A stretch of DNA of 64,000 nucleotides from Anisakis pegreffii (Eukaryota > Nematoda > Chromadorea > Rhabditida > Anisakidae): positions 1-64,000 of the forward strand of contig JAPYMA010000661.1 in assembly GCA_035041965.1 (NCBI GenBank), read 5' to 3'. Below, piece after piece: positions 26,501-41,559 of the stretch. How positions within the stretch are numbered: position 1 is the stretch's first letter; each line of letters starts with the position of its first letter. The notes beneath the pieces are model-generated. The model did no database searches, had not been told where the DNA came from, and saw nothing but the letters and a program-made list of their open reading frames with translations. The position numbers were made by a program, and so were the translations under genes.

Positions 26501-29500
26501 AAAATCTTCTACCTGAATTACAATCGCAGCTGCTTCCGATCTCTCTAAATCTTTCTGCGCCTTCAGTTCTCGGAACGCACACCGTGCCAAGTAACCTCGA
26601 CACACACTCTAAAATTATCTGCTATTTATTACTGCTCCCATCGACTTCAGCAATAAAATATTATCACTCAGAGACAAACTGAAAACTATTGATATTCCAA
26701 AACAGTTAAACAACACAAAAAGTAAAGATTTCCTCAAGTCACTGTGACTCATTTTGACAAGGATACTTTTTTTAATTCTCCAAACGCAATCCCAATTCTT
26801 CACTCCAATCCTCTTATTACTTAGAATCAATGAAATTACAAAGTAATAAAAATATTAATTCAGATTCAACACAATTTTACCTGTATGACGATAGCTGCTC
26901 TTACATTTTCCTGCATTTCCTTCTCAGCTCTCAGCGCTCTATAAGCGCAACGAGCAAAATAACCGCGTGCATAACTCTTAAAACAATACCAATAAACTAC
27001 TATGATCAACAACAGTAAAACAATATCACTATAAAGATAAATGTTAACTATAAAGACAAAGATAAGGTTGTTAACTATATAAAATAAAACATAACGCAAT
27101 GAACAAATAACATCAATCTGAAAGGAATGAACCTGTAAAGTAATTGTTGCCTTCGTGATATTTTCCAAGTCACGTTGCACTTTCAGTTCGCTGAATACAC
27201 GTCTTGCCATGTATCCACGTAGGACACTCTAAAAATTGCTCATTGTCAGATTAATACCGACTGAAAAGTTCTGCAAAACAACCAATCACCAACATCTCAG
27301 AAAGTTTGTGTCCTTTTCTTTCTAACACCATCAATGCAAAAACCTTACGATCAGTAAAAAACAAACATAAGACTACTGATTGTCATTATTAGCTAGAAAT
27401 GTGATCCACAATGGATGCATGGATCACAAATTTGAGATGCCAATAACGGTTGCATATAATATAGCATCACCCGAATCCATGAACTGCATAAATTAGCAGT
27501 ATCCGGTTTGACATGATGCACCACTCCTCACTAAAGTGACTTCAGATCAAAATAATTCCGATTCCGAACAAAATAAACGGCATAAACCTGGATTATAATG
27601 GTATAATGCTCAGCGATCCTCCTTTTCTGTAGTTCACGTTCTTGCGCTACTTCCACCTTCAACTGATCGTAATGTTTTCGTGATAACCATCCTCTCACAT
27701 GTCGCTGAAAATTTTGTATCTTATCAACACTTCAAACCAATGATCATATCTGAACTCAAACTCGAAACGCATCTGAGCCTGATACTACAAACAACTGCAT
27801 CACACCACCAGAATAGACTTCCTAATTAAATATTCCACACATAAATTCAATGCGATTCCCCTTTACGAGCTAGCTGCGTGATAACAGGAAAGGAAACGAC
27901 TATTTTCATCAATAAAATACTCCGGAAAAAATGACAATACACCTCAAAGAATGTTATTCTTCAGAATGTTTTCATTTCGTTCCTCAGCCCTCTTCTTATC
28001 AACTCGTATTCTTGCGTAACGCTTACAACACAAACCTGAATCGTTACTGCAGCCACAAAACGCCTCTGCTCGCTATCATCAATGGTCCTCGTTACATCAA
28101 CAATTTGCTCAGTATCTGCTATTTCCGCTCTTCCCTAAAAACACAACATTCTTCCACTCATTATACTAAAAAAAAGCTCTCCATCCCTTATCCATTGCAT
28201 ATCTTATTTTATCAGCAAATCCAACAACTCACTATGGGTTTATGCCTCTCTGCTATTACCAATATCACTTATTGCACTATATCACCAATATCACATTTTC
28301 CTTAATTGGCTTTATTTTATCCACTGTATATTCTATTCATTCAATTTGAACCATACAATCAAAGAAACCTTTCTGTTCTTGTGCGCTCTATAGGCTCGTT
28401 GTATTGTGATTGCGGCTCGTGCCAAACGATTCCAATCCAGCACACAGTTCAGATATATTTGTGCGAATAGGGCCAACGATTTCGCATCAGTGTGCGCACC
28501 ATCTGCGGCAATTAGTCCCGACGGAACACCGAGCACTTCTTCGGCCTGAAATCCCACTCAATTCACTAACGTCCATCGACTACCAACACTCATTATGTAG
28601 TGAATGCAAAAATCAAAAATCTACATTCAATTTCACTGAACATGAAAACGACAAGCAAAAATCGTTGCTCACTAACCGCATTTGCCACTCGTCGAATCAA
28701 CGTATCGCCGCTAAACTCATCAATTGCTTGTCCACCAATAATGTAGTCTCGCCATATCTTTGCAAATACAACACCATCTGCCAAATCTTCCACACCGTTG
28801 ATCTGAAACATCCATCGCTGAATTGGAGTCCGCAATCATTTTTACAGATTTCAAACTTCAAACGCATCCAGAAAACCTCAGATCTAGACTGATATCTGCA
28901 TCAAATACGACTTCAAGATTTCCATATGAATCGCCTTCTCACTGAAAGTCATCGTTTCGATGCTATTTACAACAAACCTTCAATATGCCATAATTTTCTG
29001 CCAATTGTCGATAAACATGCATCAAAAGTTCAGCGCCTTGCAGATTCTTCGTTGCTGGGCCGTACATTGACTGACGTCGAATACAATTCAATCGAATCGA
29101 CTCACGACGCAAACCCTCATCCATTTGATGCTCATGTGCCTGAACGTGTGTTACAAATAAACACTAAGCTTGCCTTGCCACAATAACCATACCGACGACA
29201 AAGGCTCTAGAAAGAAGGAGAACGCAGAACAACAAATGAAAATAACAATAAACCAATTATACAAAAATTTTTCAAGTGATTCGAAAAATAGATAAGCAAA
29301 ACGATAATCAAAGCTAACTTAACGATACCGTGAAAACTCACCGCAAATACACCCACTAAACGCCAAACGAATTCCAGCGTATCCTTCAGATTACCTTGAA
29401 CGATTGTTTCTGCTCTCAAATCTAAAATTATTCACGTTGCCATTCAAAAAAAAACAAATCATCGCATTCAAAAATAATTCCATTCAAAATCTGCGAGAAC

Positions 29501-32500
29501 ATTTTTTCACTGAAATTTCGTCAAATATCCACACTACCATCTGAATACTTTGTATGCACTTTCTGTTCAGCATGCTTCAATTAATCATCACTTCAGTGAT
29601 TCAAACAAACCTCCGATATCAATTCCGTGGTTCTTAGCAGCATTCAGCACTTCGTTCATATTTTTCAACTTTCGTAGACGATCGCCACTTGGATTGCGTA
29701 GACAGCCAATCACAGTGTTTGGCTCCAATCTGGCAACCAGTTCAACTGCTTTCCTGAAATCGCAAAGACTTCCTGCTGATTCAATCGAACTCACCCAATC
29801 GCAGATCAAATTCTTCTCGCAACACATCCTCTCTATTGGATACTGCATCATTTGTCTCTTTAGTGAGTTTTTTTCGTCTTTAGAAAGAATCTCCAAAATG
29901 CTTGACTATGTCATCAATCAGAATAAGTATGCACACATCCTCCTCGTGTTATATTCATATCACATCAAAAAAATCACATTTCCAATCAAAGTTACTCAAA
30001 ATGATAAAAACCAAAATCACTCTAAATACCCACAACCATCAATCAAATCACAAACCCTAAAATGATGCCATCCGCGAGATCCGAACCGAAATTTTTGACC
30101 ACAAACTGGAATTCCTCGAAGAATCCTTGCTTGTATTCGGGTTTGAAACCGATTCTTGCCAACGCTTTCGGCAGACTTGCTCCTGACATCATTTCACGAC
30201 TCAGTTCGCCCAGAACTTCCGTGATACTCTACAATATCAATTGTCAATAAAACATCAAACTCAACCTGACCTACCCACCTACCTTCAAAATCAATCAAAT
30301 CGAGCATATCTTACACAAAACCACGACAATAATATAGCATGCTAAATACACGAGAGCACATTAAACACTAACAAAGTCACAATAACGAATGCCTAACTCA
30401 GATTTTCACTAAACTTCAAGTGATACAAAAAACAACTCCACCGGTGACAAATAATAACAAATTGAGCACAACAAAATTTCTGAATTCTTCCATCTGACAA
30501 ATGCCTTAAGACACTAACTTTCACTGATGAACTCCTTAAGAAGAGTCGTGGACGTCGCTCGGACAACTCGTCATCCTTGCGTGCCTCTTCAACGATGAAC
30601 ACAAACTGTAGAAACTTCGTGATGAAATGCTTAAGTAGCATCTTCTCGCCTGCTTCCGTGATTATCGTTCTGCAAAACCACCAAAACAATAATACCAGCA
30701 ATCTAATTGTTACACCTCATAACAACAATCGCTTCATTACGCAATTTATAACACCGATTTCTGAACTACGGAATTGGTGATCTCATCCGTCTCACGTCTC
30801 ATACAAGAAAGACTTTACTGGAAATACAATAATGCTGCTACATCATAATTCAATTGAGTTTATGGACTAAAAATTCCCGGAAATGAAATTTAAGTTAGAG
30901 ATAAACTCAATTACAATATAAAAATTCTTTAACCGATCTATAAAAACTCTATTATAATGTACGAATGTCATCATACTTCGCACGTCCTTGTACATATTTG
31001 CGATTGTTCATTATAATGGGATCCTTGAAAAGACGTTGTGCAATGAATGCCACCATTACGGCTCGAAAACTCTCTTTCGAAGGAACATCAATGGTGAGTC
31101 CGAATACTGTTTCGAGTCCAAGACGTAACCAGAACGGTTGGAAATCAAACAGTAACTTGAGTAGTTTAGTTTGAAGACCTTAAATGAGACACTGATAATA
31201 ATGCTAGAATGACACAAACAACAATAGGAGGAGATAACGATACCAAATAATAAAAGAACAGTAGAAGAAATAATAATGAAGATAGCCACAATAACAACGA
31301 ATTAAATAATAAGCGCACTCACCAATATGATGAAAAACCTTCTTGTCAGGAACGATCGCAATCTTCTCCTCTTCCACCATACGCGTTATCTTTGCGGGTA
31401 TATCCGAATTCTTGTAGAGTTGATTGACTCTACAACGTCAAACAACATTCTCAAATTTCATTCGAGAACACCATGAATAATCGTAATGATAATAGTAATA
31501 TTAATAATAACAATAATATTTTCACTACTACCTGCTTCTGATTGCCGTCATTCGTGCATCTGCAAAGAACGTCTTGAAATTGAAACCAGTTTGTTTATTC
31601 GGCTGCGATTCCACTGCTTTCACATTTGATCGCGCATTGGGACCAGCCGCCAAAAGTTCTCGCAGATGACGATCGGCATCTAAAAATTTTCGTCAATCCA
31701 ATCAAACCAATAACTACCTATCTTTGTCGCCAGCTGTCGGAAGTGTAAAAGCTTCAATGTAATTTTTTCACTAGCACAGGGCGAAACTGAGGGACTGATA
31801 TAATCGAAAGGGAATTCAGATGCCACCACGAACCATTTTTATTCCTTGCCGCTGTCTCATGAAAATTCTCATCGTCATCGCACTCATCCCTCAGCAAGTA
31901 ATTCAGCCAGGTCGTCAACGCCTCAGCGTGTCGTTTATTTCGCTCATCCACATCGCACACCACATCCGTCGGTTGTGCCAACGTAAACGTTGTATCGCCT
32001 CAAGTTTTAATCAAAATTAAAAACCATTGCTGCTGAATGAAATCCGCTCAAAGTGAAAAATACTTCCGATAAGACTGATAACAACGATAAAAACAACACA
32101 TCTGACAACAGCAATAAAAACAAATATGACCATAATAAGACAAGTCAAGAGAATCACGTCACTTACCAGCCGTTCCTTTTGCCACCGTAAAAGTTTTGTC
32201 AATGTTGAGAGCCGTTTGGACGAGTGTTCTCGAAGTATCTGTCAAATTTTCGTTTGATGCCATCGGTGTTCTCATTGGTGTCGCCATCGGAGTTCGATAA
32301 ACTGACACCGGTGTTTGCAGGGTGTCAACGCCATGAGGGCCGCCAGCCGGTGCGGTTTCGTTGAGGAATTTCATCGCTGTTAAATTCAAATCGATGTGCT
32401 CCTTTTTGCTCGTTTGTGGTGTTCTGGCTAGTTTTGCGGCTGAAAGCGAATAAATTCGAGAATTTTATGGCAATTCTGAGTTCATCTTCGAACCAAATCT

Positions 32501-33741
32501 TAATGAACTAGCGAAGACTATATTGATGAAGTGTGCTAACAACTTTTCAAAAAAACTTTTCTAAAATCAACTCACCACTTTGCGCTCTTCGTTCACTGTT
32601 TCGCATTCTCAACGCAGCCAACTTCTTTGCCATTTTCTGCTCAGACGCTCCAGTGCCGGGCGATATTCTCAGCTCAACTTCATCACCGTTTTGACAACGA
32701 AGCGCTGATGATACAGCTGAAGCCAATATCATATCCTCATATGGATTATTGCAGAATATACTCAAGAATTGCTTTGCTAGGTGCTTTTATCATCCTTTTT
32801 GTAGAAATATAAAAAGAAATCATCATTAATAATTCAAAAAATCCCATCTACAATAGCTCATAACGAACGAGAACAGTGGAATACGACAGCTGAATCAATT
32901 CAATAGTGTCTGAATGTTGAGGCCAGTATGTTGCATATGCACAAAGATTGTTTTGTTTTGATTTTGAATATGAATTCATTGAGGACTTGTTTTAGCATCG
33001 TTTTACATAACACAAACTGACCAAATTTTCAAAGTCAGTGTTGTCAGTGTTTTCTAACCAGTGAAATCACTACGATGAAGTTGCGATGATGATAAATTTT
33101 TGAGAGAATGAAACTGAAATAGTAGCATGGATTTTATAAACAATAATCTTACATTCGGCTCGTCTCCTCATCACTCTAGCAGTATCATCATCATCAGTCT
33201 CACGAGGTGAACGAGTGGCCAGTGATGATGAACGTATATGCGTTTGAGCTGGTAGACGTGGTACCGCAAATGACACATCATTCTGAACATCCATCATTCT
33301 ACATTCTCGTGCTGCATTGCCGAATCGGAGAAAAATAGAATAGACGAAAACAGATTCACTTACCTCTTTATCCATAAGTTCTTCAATAGAAACCATAAAT
33401 TCTTGGTGTTGTTTCATGATATTGCGACTGGCAGTGCTAGTGGTGGTTGATGTGGTGGTGGTGGTGGTTCGCATGATAGCACTCTCGCGCCATTCCACTG
33501 AACTCATTCGGGGTGTGTGCATGAGCGTGGAGGACATGAAGCCCGGATCAGCACAAAGACTCATATTGTCCATCACATCACCTGAAAGTAACCGCAAGAT
33601 AGCATCATTAACATTAACATCTGTGTCAGAGAATATTGAGAATGAAACGAACTCACTTCCGAGTAGGATATCACGGCCGCTTTCATTCGGATCCATTATA
33701 TTCCGAAACGGTGTTCGATTTGGCACCGATTCACGCTCCAT
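20507..33741 (-). CDS. aspm-1: ASPM/Asp orthologue (abnormal spindle-like, microtubule minus-end and spindle-pole protein)
   Basis: ASPM/Asp proteins bind spindle poles and microtubule minus ends, use calmodulin on IQ motifs and, in C. elegans, help orient the meiotic spindle. Start ATG is 33741 (MERESVPNRTPFRN); the stop is at 20507 after ESAYEIR. Early exons (33657-33741, then to about 33,365) are low complexity with a Thr run (MRTTTTTTSTTTSTA). The ASPM core follows between about 31.4 and 28.6 kb: WLRLGLETVFG, a KMLLKHFITKFLQFVF segment, LSREMMSG...FQFVVKNFGSDLADGI and MNEVLNAAKNHGIDI. These match in order the conserved pre-CH and CH region of human ASPM. About 20 IQ motifs follow (28.5-21.4 kb), then a helical C-terminal domain (about 21.3-20.5 kb; last exon 20507-20623). 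Introns are mostly 100-300 bp. I saw no internal frameshift; exact exon ends in the N-terminal third are approximate. Confidence 0.92.
22637..22800. repeat. AAT/TTA microsatellite in an ASPM intron
   Basis: Runs of TAA/AAT units with interruptions fill much of this intron, and the complementary TTA phase appears at its far end (around 22,780), which could form a hairpin. Confidence 0.8.
25614..25662. repeat. Imperfect inverted repeat in an ASPM intron
   Basis: Arms 25614-25632 and 25644-25662 match at 17 of 19 positions around an 11-nt loop. It may be a decayed MITE end or a chance hairpin. Confidence 0.5.
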
Positions 33742-34672
33742 TTTCTCTCGTCAAAACTTCTTGTTTGATCTGAGATAAGAAAACAAGGAATTCAAAATTT
33801 TAGAAGTAAACAGTCTTTTGAGAACTTCACTGATATAGCATCATCAACCGAGGAGAATCTAAAATTACCATTCAAACACGCCAACAATACGTTCACTTCA
33901 TTCATGCTCATGACCAACCCAGTATAAACAGCGAATCTAATGACAAGCAAACTAAAATACTTGAAATAATGAATTCTGAATATCAAAAAAAAGAAGTCAC
34001 ACAGAATATGCTGAAATAAGAAATAAGAAAAATAGCCCACAATAAAAATCTCACAATCCGATGAAGAAGTTAAAATTTACAAAAGCAACACCAACCGATC
34101 GTCAGTGCAAAATTAACTTGAATGAGAACTCCTTCAAAAATATTACGCAAAAGATTTAGACTTCACAATTGAGATGGTCAGTAGATATGAGTCAAATGAA
34201 TCGTGTTCATTCTCATCATTGACAGCAACTTTGCAAATGAACAAAACAACCCTAAAGGTAAAATACTTGAAGAATATGACCGAAAAAAGGGACTGAACGC
34301 GAGAGAGATTCCGCATTCCCTTCGATTCACTTGAGGGGATATGAGAAATCCCTTAGTTGGGTGATTTTGATAATTTGAGATCTAATATGAGAGATTTTGT
34401 TTGTAAGACACTATATTCAAACCATCTATTCCCGCTCTTTAATCTAGTCCACGGCGGCGTTCCACCAAAATCGCGCAGTTGTCAAAGAGAACTCTCAGTT
34501 ATTACCAATATCACATTCTTCCTTCCTTGGCACTCTTCTTTCTCCGCAGCCAACGATAATACCGTTCAGATCATCCGCCTTCTTAAAATTCTGAATTCGA
34601 CCATAGATTTGTCTAGCACTAAGGTTTTGAGCTACCTTCCCTTAGTAATGATTATATCAATAATGACAAGAA
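33742..34672. other. Upstream region of the ASPM gene, no gene recognised
   Basis: About 930 bp of unique AT-rich sequence between the ASPM start codon and the microsatellite. It presumably holds the promoter and 5'UTR, but I see no defined element. Confidence 0.4.
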
Positions 34673-36960
<2,288 letters not shown>

Positions 36961-37800
36961 ACTGTTCCATGTGTTCTGTTCTATTCCATTCTACTGATCC
37001 CTTTTTGATAGCTCTTCTGTTCCACCCTCTTATAGTTATGTTCCATCCCGTGACCCCCTCTGATATTTCAAATCGTTCTTTTCTTTTCCATTTTCCCATT
37101 TAAACTGTTTTGTTCAAAAAACGGAGAAGAATTAGTGTCGGAAAAGATTGTTCACAGTGGGAGTTTACCGGATTTGGCGTGATGAATTGGAAAAAGAATT
37201 ATTATTATTATTATTATTATTACTAATTTCTTTATATTATCTTTACATGGTGAAATAATTGGCTGGTTATGCTGCTTGTTACAACGGTCATCGCAATTCT
37301 GTCTCATCTTTCTTTGCATTTCTCATCAATGCACTTATTTGGTTAATGTATTCACTGCATACAGTAATGCTGTGCTTTCATTGGTTGATTGTGTGAATGC
37401 TACCGTATATCAGCACTGCTCACTTATTCATCATCTCTATCCATATAACACCTTTACTGCCTTGTTGTTTTCATCTTTGCCCGTTTCCTATTAAGATTAT
37501 TATCTTTCTGCGCCTCAGTACTGTTTTCATATACTATGCCGTTGACCAACCACTAGAAGTTAGTATGTTGTTGGGTCAACACACTAATAGAAACTATCAA
37601 ACGATCATTACTACTGCCTTGTTTGTAATCATTAGCTGCTATTGCGTTGAATAGGCAAATAAGACTATCTTATATTGCATTAAAATTATCAGAATAATGA
37701 GAAAAGAGAACAATATTAAAGCAATGAATGCAAATATGTATACATAGACAATATAACTTATTTCATACATATAAATGAATGGGAAACATTAACAATTCAA
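36961..37800. other. Unique sequence after the microsatellite, no gene recognised
   Basis: It contains a short (TTA)n run at 37,199-37,222. The open frames are short and show no splice-supported coding signal. Confidence 0.4.
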
Positions 37801-37827
37801 AAAACTGAGATATCACTTGATTTAAAT

Positions 37828-38046
37828 TGTTATTTTTTTATTTTTCGATTTCATTTTTTTAATTTTATTTTTTATTTTTCTATTTTTTATTTTTTATTAT
37901 TTTTTTATTTTTTATTTTTTATTTTTTATTTTTTTATTTTTTATTTTTTTTATTTTCTATTTAATTATTTTTTATTTTTTTATTTTTTTCATTTTTTTTA
38001 TATTTTTTGTTTTTTTTATTATTTTCATTATTATTATTTTTTGGTT
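37828..38046. repeat. T-rich low-complexity tract (TTTTTTA-like units)
   Basis: Nearly uninterrupted T4-8 runs separated by single A for about 200 bp. Likely a decayed simple repeat. Confidence 0.85.
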
Positions 38047-38442
38047 TTTCATTTTTATTTGATGAATCGTCGATCGTTTCCGTTGTAGATGTTGCCTTCC
38101 CAGAACATGTTCGCGTGATGGAGTTCAGTTCCATTTGGATGATGTTATGAGGTCATCCGTATGCATGAAGCGATTATTTTGATGTCGTCGAATATTTGTT
38201 AATTGCAACTTCTTTCAGATTGTTTTAATACAATATACATCATCGCTTCAGTGCTAAATTCCATTATCTCTTGTTCAGTTCACGTAAACTGTAATGTTCT
38301 TCTTGAGACATTGATATGCTGATGAGGACAGGTAAGGAATTGGGGGTATTGTCATTAATTTGTTGAGCGATCAGACTGATTTCTGCACAACTGACAATGA
38401 TGAGCAGTACTGGAGCAATGCTGTTGATTGCTGTTACTTCGA

Positions 38443-38683
38443 TTATTGAAAATGAAGTTCATATTTGAAATTATCACATTTGAAGCCATGCTCATCAGGA
38501 TTACGTTTGATAACGACATAATATGGATGCTGCTTGAAAGCAGTTGGGGGATGGATATATTTGGTGGAGGGAGAGATCATCAGGATAGTGCAGAGCAGTC
38601 GTATTGAATCTGACTCGGTCTGCTTCAACTGCTTCGAGATGTCGAATCTGCTTGAAACGGGTAGCAGAATAACGATGGGCGCT
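38443..38683 (-). CDS. Probable terminal exon of an unidentified gene
   Basis: After a TTTCATCCAG acceptor (rc, at 38684) one frame runs about 80 residues to TAA: it begins APIVILLPVSSRFDIS, contains AFKQHPYYVVIKRNPDEHGF and ends NFKYELHFQ. Composition is protein-like, with charged residues alternating with aromatics, but I cannot name the family. Two other frames are also open here, so the choice is tentative. No upstream exon joins it convincingly. Confidence 0.35.
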
Positions 38684-38907
38684 CTGGATGAAAGTGATAT
38701 TCTTCATTGTGGTGAAGAAATAATCCATATTCGTAATTGACATTGATTCCGACATTCCGCAATAATAGTTGAGACTGATTTGAGCCGGGAACAAGCTGGG
38801 AAGGAGAAGATATATGAAGGTTGAATGATTTGTCGTTGAGAGTTGAATGTTGCGTTGGATAGAACATTGATATTAATACAAATTGAAAACATACAATACA
38901 TATGAAC

Positions 38908-38943
38908 AAATTATGCGATATTGTCAACAATATCGCATAATTT
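38908..38943. repeat. Perfect 17-bp palindrome
   Basis: Arms 38908-38924 and 38927-38943 are exact reverse complements around a 2-nt spacer (stem AAATTATGCGATATTGT). It lies 12 bp outside a MITE-like element. Confidence 0.9.
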
Positions 38944-38955
38944 TTAACACGTGAT

Positions 38956-39138
38956 CAGGTCCGTAACAAGGATCCTCTTATTGGGGTTGAAATAATTGCT
39001 GAAGGATGTCACCTCTAGCTTCGAGACATTCTCTATCTATCCTCCCATAAGTTCCTTCAATAATGTCTTATCCCCCTTCTTCTGAACATCAGTAGTTTCC
39101 CAAAGGGATTCCCTTATCTTGCCCAGGATACGGACCTG
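38956..39138. mobile_element. MITE-like element with 10-bp terminal inverted repeats
   Basis: A 183-bp segment begins CAGGTCCGTA and ends with the exact reverse complement TACGGACCTG. The flanking octamers (CACGTGAT and TACATGAG) agree at 5 of 8 positions, compatible with a decayed 8-bp target duplication of hAT type. There is no coding capacity. The family cannot be assigned from one copy. Confidence 0.5.
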
Positions 39139-40856
39139 TACATGAGATGTCGATATAGATAATACATATGAATGCATGCAATAATTATCAATTATATGTT
39201 TTAATTTCTTAAGATTTGCCTATTCAATGCACAATTCATTACATTACATTCATTTAGTAGTAATGGTCATACTGTAGATCACCGGGATTGCGGTTAGGCA
39301 CTGTTGCAGATGCAATTTTCCTCTCGCCAGTTTGGCAATTTCTCTCATCTTACGAACTCGCGCCACTCCAGCACTATTTGAAAACATGGCGTTCATTTTC
39401 GTTCATATCATTTTCATTAATTCGCTGTGTGGATAACGTGTGCATTATATATGTTTTATTCGAGGAATAATAACGAATACGTTCCTGAATAAGTAGCACT
39501 TGACATAGGTTGAATAAATCATAACTTGTATCAAGTGCTGATTATTAAGGAATGTATCATTCCCGGTGATCCACCAGTTTATGAAATACAATATTTTCAT
39601 AACAAATACTAATAAGATATAGCAGCTAAGGAGTAATGATTTATTTTCTATTTATATGATCGTTTGATGAACTTATTTATCTATAAATATTCTACAAATT
39701 AACTTGGTTTATTTTCTAATTCCTTGAATGACACTCAGTTTTTATGACATCATTTGCGTGCTGTACGGTAGCATTCAGTTATATCAACATAGCTGATTAA
39801 AATTATTCTTGAATACAGTTACCAAATTTTAAAATGCTATCTGGGATGCTTTCCAGAATCTTACATATTATTTATTGTGTTCTCATTTCTAATATCTTTC
39901 TGTTACTCATGAGCACATAACTGACGATAATTTTTATCGTGATTCAGTGTGCTCTGACCGTTATAACAATTCGAATTTCTAGCAGCGTTTGCAGCCCTTC
40001 ACCAAAATGAAACATTTTTGACTGTATGCAACTGAAAAGTGGTGCACGAAGAATGCTTGGCACCAAGATGTAGCTATGAAAACTAGACCGCAAACACTGT
40101 AAAATTCTCTTCACTCCGTTTTCACTAATCCCACATGGAACTGTCCCTGGTAAACTACTTTGCGAAAAGTTCCACAATGCGAGCATAAAAATTCAAAATT
40201 CTCAAATTACTTCATCACAAAAAAGATGGCCTGTTCGTTGAATAATCCAGTTGTTGGATTGCTGTGTTGCTAACGAAATATTGAATCCATTCGCTCGTCT
40301 TCTCCAACTCTTCGTCTTGAACCACATCCACTGACGTCGCGAATACTTCTTATCGATCTCCATCGTACTCTGCTCATCCCCTGAACATATTCAGCTCGTA
40401 TTATTTCGATTCCACCTTTTTGTGAATTACCCATATCCTACTAATATAACTTACTACCCCAACGAACAGCCTCACCCCTCCCTCGAGCAAGTTCAGCATC
40501 TTTACCCACAAATGAACCTGACCTAACTTCTGTAACACACCTCGAAAGCACTCGTAATTTGGGAATGATCATGCACACGCCCACATGCGTGACGGTGAAC
40601 GTGACATTCCATGATTCAAATCCATTCCAACAAGAGAGAGAGTGTGTGAAACCAAGAGAGTGTCAGGCAGTGCTTCTGTTATGGAATTTCATGTGACAGT
40701 TTCAGAGACGAGAGTGTGCATGAAATCGAGAGAGCATTTCGAGAATGTTCTTTGAGAATAGATGGAATGCGAGAGCTATCAGCACGAAATGTTACCATAA
40801 TCTTATCATCAAATGATATCGTTTGAATTGATTTCATGTCCTCATTATCGCGGAAT
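39139..40856. other. Intergenic stretch, no gene recognised
   Basis: Unique AT-rich sequence. One 80-codon minus-strand open frame (39944-40186) has no splice or motif support. GA/GT-rich sequence lies near 40,630-40,740. Confidence 0.4.
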
Positions 40857-40921
40857 GTTCAAAATGCCTATTGAACGAATGTCTTGCACATGGAAATATT
40901 CGTTCAATAGGCATTTTGAAC
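40857..40921. repeat. Perfect 24-bp inverted repeat (hairpin)
   Basis: Arms 40857-40880 and 40898-40921 are exact reverse complements with a 17-nt loop; the left arm starts GTTCAAAATGCCTATTGAAC. It is immediately followed by the first copy of a diverged 52-bp direct repeat. Confidence 0.92.
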
Positions 40922-40949
40922 GTTTACGATACATCCTGTACATGGAAAT

Positions 40950-41001
40950 ATATCGTGAGAATTGATAAAACATGTGAATGGATATAGAACGATGGTGTGA
41001 C
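40950..41001. repeat. Direct repeat, copy 1
   Basis: This 52-bp segment (starts ATATCGTGAGAATTGATAAA) matches 41560-41611 at 45 of 52 positions without gaps. Confidence 0.8.
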
Positions 41002-41559
41002 ATCAGTTAACTGCTTTCTCAAGGAGATGCAGTCTTCGATATTGCTTGTTGATGGATGATGTACAATAACATGTGCAATTAGCATCAGTTTCAGCAGTGA
41101 TCATGAATGCAGATTGTTTGTGTATAATGCTAATATTTGAAATGCGATTAGAATTTGTAACAGTACATAATGTGATCCGTTTTATTCAACGTGTTTATAT
41201 TGGACGATTTTTTCTGATGCGTTGAATGAAGTAAAAAAGTTGAATAATGTCGTGCAGCTACAAGTTCATTAAGATTGCTAATATATTCAACTGACTTCAC
41301 AATTTCCGACATTATCAAAGCAGTAGTGATCAAGATTAGAAATTTTGAGAAGTATAAAATACTGATGAAAAATTGTACTGAATACGGCAATATCCGCTCC
41401 GTAAATATTTCATTGAATCATTTTTCTTTTTGCAGTGAATTATTTTCCTTTCAGGTATGATTGTTATTCTATTCTGAAGCTAAATGCTGTCGATGAATGC
41501 TGTGCTGTACATATCAACCGGTTATGAGAGATACGATCAATTTTTTGAAGTGGACGGAT

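Larger units (their letters stand above)
22482..27706 (-). repeat. aspm-1: One-IQ-repeat-per-exon array inside the ASPM gene
   Basis: Nineteen consecutive exons of about 96-120 bp each encode about 32 residues of the form S-x-x-R-G-Y-x-A-R ... L-K-x-x-x-x-L-E-R ... V-I-Q. Examples lie at 25257-25354, 25435-25532, 26513-26610 and 27132-27231. Most start and end in phase 0, so exons can be gained or lost without shifting the frame. The IQ pair closes one exon and the RGxxxR half opens the next, so every motif is completed by splicing. Intron sequences between copies are unrelated by eye. Confidence 0.85.

Noticed and set aside
39944..40186. 80-codon minus-strand open frame
   Set aside because: No splice signals, motif or neighbour support; single-exon frames of this size occur by chance in this window.
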